64,000 nucleotides of DNA from Chryseobacterium sp. E1 (GTDB taxonomy: Bacteria; Bacteroidota; Bacteroidia; Flavobacteriales; Weeksellaceae): positions 1,390,501 through 1,454,500 of the forward strand of contig CP078104.1 of the NCBI GenBank assembly GCA_019203745.1, in the 5' to 3' direction. The translations under genes and the position numbers were made by a program. Below the pieces are notes generated by a model, which had not been told where the DNA came from, ran no database searches, and was given only the letters and a program-made list of their open reading frames with translations. Positions 40,280 to 46,019 of the stretch are shown in pieces. Within the stretch, counting starts at the first letter, position 1. The number at the start of each line of letters is the position of its first letter.

Positions 40280-41055
40280 TTATTTTGAAAAGTAGATATT
40301 CAATGCTTTGATCACACTTTTCACATTGGTATTGGGGTAAAATCCTGAGCTGTTGATACAGTTGATTTCAACGATCTTCCAGCCTTCATCCGTTAAACAG
40401 ATATCCATTACAAAGGCTTCTTCCAGATTGAAAATCTGAATCATTTCATTGGCAAACCTGAATCCGTCATCTGAAACTTTTTCTTCAAAGGGTGCATTGT
40501 CATTAAATTTGTAATATCCACCATCGATGATCTGTCCGCCTACGATCCAGAGCCTGGCTTCTTTTATGGTCCGCCTGGCTTCAGAAATCTGAACGAGAGA
40601 TTCCCGGGTAATTCTATTGGTTTTATTTTCTAATGCTTCAAAAACAAAGTCTTTCCATTCTGATTCTGTGAATACTCTTCCTGTGAAGATCTTCGCTTCG
40701 CTGTAAGGTTTGATAAATTTTGTTTCTCCTTCTTTCCAGCTCAGACCTTCAGAGATTTTATGCACGGAGACTGTATGATTCAGAAGATTTTCACCATAAT
40801 GCTGAGCATACACTTCATACAGGTGATTTCCTCCGTAAAAGAACCAGGAAACCAGTCTGAATTTTGTCTGGCCAGTCTTGCAATGGTTACCGAACCGTAC
40901 ACGAAAACATCCTTACGGTCTGTTTCAAACTCTATCTTTTCTGCAGTTGGCGGAATGTTAATGACATCATAATCGATGTTCAATTCTTCCAATGCATCAA
41001 AAATTTTAGGATGATCCGGATCTAAATATACATTAGCCTGAATTAAAAAATACAT
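40280..41055 (-). CDS. ATP-grasp domain protein, R2K-like, copy 2 (one frameshift)
   Basis: About 258 residues. Blocks: YFLIQANVYLDPDHPKIFD, VFVYGSVTIARLARQNSDW, FIKPYSEAKIFTGRVFTESE, LWIVGGQIIDGGYYKFND and AFVMDICLTDEGWKIVEINC followed by INSSGFYP. The KPY..K, W-V-GG and VEIN-NSSGFY motifs match R2K-clade ATP-grasp proteins. The break lies near 40800. The clade is predicted to attach an amine group to a protein or peptide; the substrate here is unknown, and could be one of the small peptides nearby. Confidence 0.75.
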
Positions 41056-41165
41056 GGTTACTAGTTTTAATTTTTATATTTTAGGAGGGAAGTTCGAAGA
41101 TGGATGCAGGAAGTTACTATCATAACATTAAAAACTTCCAGCTTCTTTCCTTCTTTCTCCTCATA

Positions 41166-41650
41166 TTACACCATCATATCAGCACAATTGGAACTTGCGA
41201 AAGCAAAAGGTTTTGCTTTAAACACATATCCCATTCCCAGAATATATCCCATTGCGTCTTTCAAAGCAACGTTGGATTTGAAATCCGGGTCGGTATTAAT
41301 GTCTGCGTGTACCTCCATTTCCACACCATAAGCATCAATACAGAACAGATAGCGTATGCAATCTCTACGGATTTGTTAACTTCATTCAGCATTCGCTCCT
41401 TGATACTGATACTCTGTATTTCTCTTTCTTTTCTGATAAAGGTAAACGCTCCTTTTCCTTCACGAATAAATACTACTGCCGTAGCATAATTGATAGCATC
41501 TCCGTATACATGAGAGTCTGATCCCACACATACCTTCAGACGATGTCCGTCAGCTAATTCGCGAATGATGGCTTTTTCTACCAGCTGTGTGATAGAGTCC
41601 TGGAAAATTTTTCCGTGCATATTCTGCCATGTTTGTTGTTGCGTTTCCAT
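41166..41650 (-). CDS. YkuK/DUF458-type RNase H-like protein (one frameshift)
   Basis: About 161 residues. QTWQNMHGKIFQDSITQLVE, VCVGSDSHVYGDAINYATAV, TFIRKEREIQSISIKERMLN and, after correction near 41310, VEMEVHADINTDPDFKSNVA and MGYILGMGYVFKAKPFAFAS. This is the DUF458/YkuK family with an RNase H-like fold; conserved Asp residues (GSDSH, HADIN) fit a metal nuclease. It is the first protein gene downstream of the tRNA array on the same strand. Confidence 0.82.
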
Positions 41651-41755
41651 TTTTTCTACATGTTTTAAATTGTTCTATGTCTGTTTATAATTCATAAATG
41701 ATTGTTGATAATGACCAGCAGCTGTTTTTCTAACCTCCAGCCGATATAGATGATG

Positions 41756-41838
41756 AGTAATAAGTAATCGGTAATGAGTACTACTAAAAACCTTTCCGGT
41801 ATCCAATAATTACTCATTGCTCATTAAATATTGCTCAT
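41756..41838. repeat. 83-base direct repeat, copy 1 (3' side of tRNA-Phe-like)
   Basis: Begins AGTAATAAGTAATCGGTAAT and ends ATTAAATATTGCTCAT. It is nearly identical to 41928-42010; together the copies bracket the Phe tRNA-like gene. Confidence 0.85.
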
Positions 41839-41844
41839 GTTTAG

Positions 41845-41917
41845 CGGAACAGACAGGAATCGAACCTGTACCTCTAGTTTTTCAGACTAGCGTGCAGACC
41901 TGCTACACCACTCTTCC
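41845..41917 (-). tRNA. tRNA-Phe-like (anticodon GAA)
   Basis: Cloverleaf by eye: acceptor GGAAGAG/CTGTTCC with one G-G mismatch, D arm with a three-pair stem, anticodon arm CTAGT-CTGAAAA-ACTAG (GAA), T arm ACAGG-TTCGATT-CCTGT. The discriminator is G, whereas normal tRNA-Phe has A. It is the last array element before the YkuK gene. Confidence 0.7.
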
Positions 41918-41927
41918 GGACTTTATA

Positions 41928-42010
41928 AGTAATAAGTAATCGGTAATGAGTAATACTAAAAACCTGTCAGGCATCCAATAATTACTCATTGCTCATTAAA
42001 TATTGCTCAT
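41928..42010. repeat. 83-base direct repeat, copy 2 (5' side of tRNA-Phe-like)
   Basis: Same sequence as 41756-41838 with a few substitutions (for example CTGTCAGGCATCC for CTTTCCGGTATCC). Confidence 0.85.
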
Positions 42011-42016
42011 CTTTCG

Positions 42017-42091
42017 TGGTACGGGAAGAGGGATTCGAACCCCAAAAGCTTGATCCTAAGTCAAGAGTGTCTGCCATTCCACCATTCCCAC
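42017..42091 (-). tRNA. tRNA-Leu-like (anticodon UAG) without long variable arm, CCA encoded
   Basis: Acceptor GTGGGAA/TTCCCGT (two G-T pairs), discriminator A and encoded CCA. The anticodon arm is CTTGA-CTTAGGA-TCAAG (UAG, Leu). The variable region is only about five bases, although bacterial Leu tRNAs are class II with a long arm. The T stem has one mismatch. Confidence 0.7.
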
Positions 42092-42440
42092 AGATTTTTA
42101 TAAGTAATGTAATAATAATCAGTTACCTATTGTTTATATTTCAGGTTTGAGAAAGCTCTGTCTATATTTATAAACTATGCCTGCTATTATTTGTAAAGAT
42201 CTTCTGCGCTTGACAAATCTTTCTCTTTTCCTAAAAATATATGTTTGATCACTAATGATCATTACTTTTTGCTTAAGAAAATAAAAGGCTGTCTCTGTTT
42301 TTATTGACTAAAGATCTTCTGCGCTCGACAGCTCTTCTTTTCTTATTTTTTGTGAATGAGAACCGGCCAATTTATTTTTCAAATTTGAACTTTCATGGTA
42401 TTATTGTCAATTAAGTATTGACCAGTTCATTCACATTGAG
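42092..42440. other. Array spacer with two structured repeat elements (copies A and B)
   Basis: No gene. It holds two of five spacer stem-loops (A 42149-42225, B 42284-42338), each with the minus-strand core GAGCGCAGAAGATCTTTA or a close variant in the loop region and an outer TGTC/GACA stem. Confidence 0.65.
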
Positions 42441-42512
42441 TACTCTATAAGGGAATCGAACCCTTGTTTTCTGCTCGAAAGGCAGGCGTCCTTACCGTTA
42501 GACGAATAGAGC
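42441..42512 (-). tRNA. tRNA-Glu-like (anticodon UUC), copy 1
   Basis: Acceptor GCTCTAT/ATAGAGT, discriminator A, D arm GTC..GAC, anticodon stem CTGC/GCAG with loop CTTTCGA (UUC), T arm AAGGG-TTCGATT-CCCTT. Good cloverleaf with a four-pair anticodon stem. Confidence 0.75.
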
Positions 42513-42519
42513 ATTAAAA

Positions 42520-42590
42520 CCTACTGACCAGGAATCGAACCTGAACAACAAGAGTATATTTCCTGCATGCTGCCGTTACATTATCAGCGG
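42520..42590 (-). tRNA. Degenerate tRNA-like (anticodon position UAU, Ile?)
   Basis: Acceptor CCGCTGA/TCAGTAG with one mismatch, T arm TCAGG-TTCGATT-CCTGG, anticodon stem CAGGA/TCTTG with loop AATATAC. Position 33 is A instead of the universal U, so it is unlikely to decode normally. Confidence 0.55.
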
Positions 42591-42594
42591 TGTG

Positions 42595-42730
42595 TGGAAG
42601 TAGTAGGATTCGAACCTACTCAGCTATGAAGCAACAGATTTTAACTCTGCTTATTTTCATTTTTTAAAGGAATCGTTCAATTCGTTCCTCATGTCAGTCT
42701 GCCCCGACTCTCCAACTTCGGCGTACTTCC
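42595..42730 (-). tRNA. tRNA-Leu-like (anticodon UAA) with about 46 inserted bases between D arm and anticodon arm
   Basis: Perfect acceptor GGAAGTA/TACTTCC, discriminator A, T arm GTAGG-TTCGAAT-CCTAC, class II variable arm GCT-TCAT-AGC, anticodon arm GCAGA-GTTAAAA-TCTGT (UAA). The span of 136 bases is due to an insert containing its own AGGAA...TTCCT hairpin, in front of the anticodon stem. Confidence 0.6.
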
Positions 42731-42753
42731 GGATTAAATTCCTGATAAAAAAG

Positions 42754-42811
42754 AAAAGGCCTGTCTGTATTGAATGTTTGGCTAAAGATCGTCTGCGCTC
42801 GACAGCCTTTT
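42754..42811. repeat. Array spacer stem-loop, copy C
   Basis: Arms AAAAGGCCTGTC and GACAGCCTTTT enclose the conserved core (minus strand GAGCGCAGACGATCTTTA). It lies between the Leu(UAA) and Cys elements. Confidence 0.7.
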
Positions 42812-42873
42812 TCTTTTATTAATAAAGGATATTTCTTAAGAGTGATCGTATTTCTCATATCTCCCTTTCTTTG

Positions 42874-42955
42874 AGATGGCTATGGGATTCAAACCCACTC
42901 AGTTTACACAACGGTTTTGCAGACCGCCCCGACTCTTCCACTTCGGCGAACCATC
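42874..42955 (-). tRNA. tRNA-like with Cys anticodon (GCA) on a Ser/Leu-like body
   Basis: Acceptor GATGGTT/AGCCATC, T arm GTGGG-TTTGAAT-CCCAT (C56 changed to T), anticodon arm GCGGT-CTGCAAA-ACCGT (GCA). The variable region of about 12 bases and the 5' half resemble class II tRNAs. The discriminator is T, which is correct for Cys. Confidence 0.65.
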
Positions 42956-42966
42956 AGATTAAAAAA

Positions 42967-43026
42967 ATAAAGTCTGTCTAAAATTGTTGATATAAGAACT
43001 TCTGCGCTCAACAAACTCTATTTTTA
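42967..43026. repeat. Array spacer stem-loop, copy D
   Basis: Contains the conserved core (minus strand GAGCGCAGAAGTTCTTA) with an AGT.TGT / ACA.ACT outer pairing. Confidence 0.6.
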
Positions 43027-43077
43027 CCTAAAATTTATAAATGATATGCCTATTTAAATTCTAACTGTGATTGAGAA

Positions 43078-43139
43078 AAGGAAAGCCTGTCTTTATTTTT
43101 CGTGTTTGGCGTAAAGATCTTCTGCTCCCGACAAACTTT
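43078..43139. repeat. Array spacer stem-loop, copy E
   Basis: TGTC/GACA stem with a core variant (minus strand GGAGC-AGAAGATCTTTA) and flanking AAAG/CTTT pairing. Confidence 0.6.
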
Positions 43140-43178
43140 CACTTTTTTCTTCTGAAACAATTAATATTTAACTAGTTG

Positions 43179-43250
43179 CGATTTTGGAAAGACTCGAACT
43201 TTCAACTTCCGGTTTAACAGACCGGTGCTCTGCCATTGAGCTACAAAATC
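43179..43250 (-). tRNA. tRNA-Asn-like (anticodon GUU)
   Basis: Regular cloverleaf: GATTTTG/CAAAATC, GCTC..GAGC D stem, CCGGT-CTGTTAA-ACCGG, T arm GAAAG-TTCGAGT-CTTTC, discriminator G. Confidence 0.88.
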
Positions 43251-43255
43251 TTCTG

Positions 43256-43329
43256 TAGTTTCGGAAGGACTCGAACCTTCAACCTCCGGCTTATGAAACC
43301 GATACTCTAACCGCTTGAGCTACGAAACC
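43256..43329 (-). tRNA. tRNA-Met-like (anticodon CAU)
   Basis: Regular cloverleaf: GGTTTCG/CGAAACT, anticodon arm TCGGT-TTCATAA-GCCGG with two G-U pairs, T arm GAAGG-TTCGAGT-CCTTC, discriminator A. CAU could also be lysidine-type Ile. Confidence 0.85.
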
Positions 43330-43334
43330 TTTTG

Positions 43335-43406
43335 TATTCCATAAGGGAGTCGAACCCTTGTCGTCCGGTAGAAAGCCGAATGCACTTACCACTATGCTAA
43401 TGGAAC
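43335..43406 (-). tRNA. tRNA-Glu-like (anticodon UUC), copy 2
   Basis: GTTCCAT/ATGGAAT, D stem GCAT/GTGC, TTCGG-CTTTCTA-CCGGA, T arm AAGGG-TTCGACT-CCCTT, discriminator A. Confidence 0.85.
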
Positions 43407-43412
43407 CAATAG

Positions 43413-43484
43413 TCTGGAAAGCAAGATTCGAACTTGCGACCTCCTGCGTCCAAGGCAGGTAAACAACCACCGTTATCTTTCCAG
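43413..43484 (-). tRNA. tRNA-Pro-like (anticodon UGG)
   Basis: CTGGAAA/TTTCCAG, weak D stem TAA/TTA, CCTGC-CTTGGAC-GCAGG, T arm GCAAG-TTCGAAT-CTTGC, discriminator A. Confidence 0.82.
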
Positions 43485-43488
43485 TTCT

Positions 43489-43547
43489 GAGGTTCATTTC
43501 TGCTTCTTCTCCGGGAGACAGCCGGATCGGAAACATACCATGAACCT
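43489..43547 (-). tRNA. Minimal tRNA-like element with Asp anticodon (GUC), no T arm
   Basis: Perfect acceptor AGGTTCA/TGAACCT and perfect anticodon arm TCCGG-CTGTCTC-CCGGA. The T arm is replaced by about 13 unpaired bases and the D arm by about 14 bases. It lies exactly between the Pro and Lys genes. Too short for a normal tRNA; either a tRNA mimic or a relic with selected stems. Confidence 0.5.
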
Positions 43548-43550
43548 TTG

Positions 43551-43623
43551 TAATCCCAGAAAGATTTGAACTTTCAACCCCGGTTTAAAAGACCGGTGCT
43601 CTAACCATTTGAGCTATGAGATT
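43551..43623 (-). tRNA. tRNA-Lys-like (anticodon UUU)
   Basis: AATCTCA/TGGGATT, GCTC..GAGC, CCGGT-CTTTTAA-ACCGG, T arm GAAAG-TTCAAAT-CTTTC, discriminator A. Confidence 0.87.
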
Positions 43624-43630
43624 GTATCTG

Positions 43631-43704
43631 TAATCCCAGAAGGACTCGAACCTTCAACCTTCGACGTATCAGGTCGATGCTCTAACCAATTGAGCCATGG
43701 GATT
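43631..43704 (-). tRNA. tRNA-Ile-like (anticodon GAU)
   Basis: AATCCCA/TGGGATT, GCTC..GAGC, TCGAC-CTGATAC-GTCGA, T arm GAAGG-TTCGAGT-CCTTC, discriminator A. The acceptor and T arm are almost the same as in the Lys element, which suggests local duplication. Confidence 0.87.
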
Positions 43705-43718
43705 TTATATTTCGGCTA

Positions 43719-43770
43719 TCTCCTGATATCAATTTTCACAGACCGGTATTTTACCGGATAAGTCAGGAGA
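43719..43770 (-). ncRNA. Minimal two-stem tRNA-like element at the head of the array
   Basis: Outer stem TCTCCTGA/TCAGGAGA and inner stem CCGGT/ACCGG with loop AAAAT, no D or T arm. The layout is similar to the Asp-like element at 43489-43547, but there is no readable anticodon. Confidence 0.4.
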
Positions 43771-43778
43771 AACCATAA

Positions 43779-43806
43779 AAAAGCGCCTCTTTTCGGGAGG
43801 CGCTTT
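43779..43806 (-). terminator. Terminator of the 43831 small peptide gene
   Basis: AAAGCGCCTC/GAGGCGCTTT with a run of Ts on the minus strand, between the peptide gene and the tRNA array. The array has no obvious promoter of its own, so read-through may feed it. Confidence 0.85.
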
Positions 43807-43830
43807 ATATTATTTTTACGTAAGAGATCA

Positions 43831-43956
43831 TTAGCTGACCCACGTATATAAGCACCTTTCATCCACAATTTCACTTCCAAGAATACACATTCCTCCTGCC
43901 GGCTTCTGGCCGAATAGTTCTGAGTATAGATTGAATATGTTGTGTAATTGTTTCAT
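43831..43956 (-). CDS. Small peptide gene (41 residues)
   Basis: Peptide begins MKQLHNIFNLYSELFGQKPA and continues GGMCILGSEIVDERCLYTWV-S. An independent promoter lies about 80 bases upstream (minus strand TTTACTTTGC near 44025-44034), and a strong terminator follows. The centre LFGQKPAGG and the two cysteines recall precursor peptides, but no family is known to me. It heads the tRNA array. The in-frame ATG further upstream lies in the leader and was not chosen. Confidence 0.5.
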   Translation of the reverse strand: MKQLHNIFNLYSELFGQKPAGGMCILGSEIVDERCLYTWVS

Positions 43957-44039
43957 TTTATTTTTGTTTGTTTCTAAATTATTTTTAATTGAATCCTGAA
44001 AACCTGTTGCTTTCAATTTTCGGTTGCAAAGTAAATATG

Positions 44040-44282
44040 ATTTTTTTAACTCGCAAATAAATTTTCAATCCAAATACCTGAAAATCAATTGATTAAATGT
44101 AATTTTAAGCATAAGAAAATTCTGTCCGCAATACTTTGCGGATTCCTTAAATACCTAAATGACTGTCTCTCACCGGGTTACTTATCACTCTTTATTTGCT
44201 TATTAATTGTTCATTTTGATTTAAAAAATTTTCATGTTTATGGTTATTTTTTTCATTCTAAATAATTTCTGACCTAAAAAAC
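44040..44282. other. Intergenic stretch without recognised gene
   Basis: AT-rich; contains only a short inverted repeat TCCGCAATACTTTGCGGA at about 44127-44144. Nothing else is supported. Confidence 0.4.
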
Positions 44283-44313
44283 AAAAAACGCCTCGAAAAA
44301 TCGAGGCGTTTCT
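44283..44313 (-). terminator. Terminator of the 44342 small peptide gene
   Basis: ACGCCTCGA/TCGAGGCGT with flanking A and T residues, behind the stop codon. Confidence 0.8.
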
Positions 44314-44341
44314 GCTATATTTTGATTAAATTTTTACGAGT

Positions 44342-44473
44342 TTACAGTAAATAATTTCCAAAGTCAGCACATTTCGCCTCATTCCATATCACCCCATCAT
44401 CATATCCGAATAATCCTTTATTAGAAGGACTTTCGAATAGTTCTGCATTGATATGTGCTCTTTGTATTGTCAT
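44342..44473 (-). CDS. Small peptide gene (43 residues)
   Basis: Peptide begins MTIQRAHINAELFESPSNKG and continues with LFGYDDGVIWNEAKCADFGN. The start at 44473 is chosen because a perfect promoter (TTG near 44514, TATCTTTG at about 44487-44494) would place transcription just upstream of it; the longer in-frame extension would lie before the promoter. It has its own terminator. The ELF and GLFG pieces weakly resemble the peptide at 43831. Confidence 0.5.
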   Translation of the reverse strand: MTIQRAHINAELFESPSNKGLFGYDDGVIWNEAKCADFGNYLL

Positions 44474-44542
44474 AATTTTCTGGGGCAAAGATATGAAAAA
44501 TTGTTTTTCAATAAGGAAAGCTATACTTTTGTTCACCAACAA

Positions 44543-44611
44543 GGGGATAGTTTAACTGGAAAAACACTACACTGATAACGTTGAAATTGGAGGTTCGAGC
44601 CCTTCTCCCCA
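44543..44611 (+). tRNA. Degenerate tRNA-like element on the plus strand (anticodon position GAU?)
   Basis: T arm GGAGG-TTCGAGC-CCTTC and D region AGTTTAACTGGAAAAAC are clear. The acceptor is short (GGGGA/TCCCC) and the anticodon stem is poorly paired around CTGATAA. It ends 12 bases before the ATG of the zinc-ribbon/SDR gene. Confidence 0.5.
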
Positions 44612-44623
44612 CAAAATTATATT

Positions 44624-46000
44624 ATGTCCTCATATCCATTCAGTAACGAAGAATGGGAAACCTGTTTAAAGGTTCTGGAAGCGCTCCAGGAAAACCCATT
44701 GCATAATCCGGATAACCGGCGTTTCAAAACGCTGATTTCATCTATCAGGAAAAAGGCACAGAAAAAATCAGGAAAAATGCGGAAGAATATCGAGAAACTC
44801 TGGAACAACATTCTCAAAATCCGGATCTGGACATTCTAAAAAAATCAGTCATTGTAAGTAAAGCTCTGGAGAATGAAACTTTGTATACTCATGTTGAGGA
44901 ACAAAATCAAACTTCTTCATTGCTGCAAAAACCTCAACTGTGCTATTGTTGCCATCAGTCTTATCATGAGGTTCATTTTTTCTATCACAAACTTTGTCCT
45001 CCATGTGCGGATGAAAACTACAAAAACCGGAGTTTACATTATGACTTCACTGGCCAGACGGTCATTATTACCGGGGAAGGGTAAAAATCGGGTATGCTGC
45101 AGCTTTAAAATTTTTAAGGAGTGGAGCTACAGTGATTGTAACTTCAAGATTTCCGGCGTTGGCATTTGAGCAGTTTCAAAAGAAGAGGATTATAGAATCT
45201 GGAAGGATCAGCTTTTTCTCTATGGTTTAGATTTAAGAAGTATAAAATCAGTTCATGAGTTTTCAGAGTATTGCTATAGAAATTTCGAAAGTATTGAGAT
45301 CCTTATCAACAATGCTGCTCAAACTATTAAATATACTTCAGAATATTATCAGCCGCTGATATCGAAAGAAAAGCTTCTTTTATCCCACTCTCCTCGAAAT
45401 CTTATTGAAAATAAAACTCCTGTAAATAAGGAAGAAAATGAGGTTTTACCTCTATATTCCTCCTATTCTTCTGAAATGTCTGTCAACAGATTTGGGCAGC
45501 CAAAGGATTCCAGAGGTAAAAACAGCTGGAATTCACTGATGGACGAAATCGGAACAGAAGAACTATTGGAAGTCAATCTGATCAATCATATTTCGCCTTA
45601 CCTTCTGATTTCATCGCTAAAACCGCTGATGAAGAAAAGTACAGTTCAAAACAGACATATCATCAATGTCACTTCAACGGAAGGCCAGTTCAGCTATAAA
45701 AGTAAGAATGAGTTTCATCCACACACCAACATGACCAAGGCAGCCTTGAATATGCTCACCAAGACGTCTGCCCCGGATTTCATTAAAGATAATATATTCA
45801 TGAATGCCGTGGATGTGGGCTGGATTTCTACAGGAGCTATTGAAAGCAAAAGAGAAAGGCTTTTTGAAAAAACCAAGATACCTCCGCTGGATTCCGTAGA
45901 TGGTGCTCTGCGAATATTCCATCCTATTGTACAAATCAACAATGGAAGCCATCATCTTTATGGAAAACTGCTGAAGAACTACAAAGAAACTGATTGGTAA
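44624..46000 (+). CDS. Zinc-ribbon/SDR fusion protein, copy 1 (about three frameshifts)
   Basis: About 458 residues. The N-terminal helical region has FSNEEWETCLKVLEALQENP, followed by a zinc ribbon (LCYCCHQSYHEVHF with later CPPCADENY), then an SDR Rossmann domain starting TGQTVIITGGR-like after correction near 45080, ILINNAAQTIKY, INVTSTEGQFSY and HPHTNMTKAALNML. In the last motif the SDR catalytic Tyr (YxxxK) is replaced by Thr, so ordinary dehydrogenase chemistry is doubtful. Its paralogue is at 61650-63013; both adjoin tRNA-like elements. It may bind NAD(H) as a sensor. Substrate unknown. Confidence 0.7.
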
Positions 46001-46019
46001 TGAATTGTCAGTAGAATCC

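Noticed and set aside
42595..42730. Group I intron in tRNA-Leu(UAA)
   Set aside because: The insert is only about 46 bases, not in the anticodon loop, and lacks group I core features.
43291..43536. An 81-codon open frame across the array
   Set aside because: It runs through four tRNA-like genes with regular stems; coding is very unlikely.
41756..43770. Repeats and unique units resembling a CRISPR array
   Set aside because: Units contain tRNA stems, T loops and anticodons; repeat lengths and spacing are irregular and no cas genes are present.
34441..44473. A prophage or phage tRNA cluster
   Set aside because: Rnl2, phosphoesterase and tRNA arrays do occur in phages, but no capsid, portal, terminase, tail or integrase gene is present and the flanks are chromosomal.
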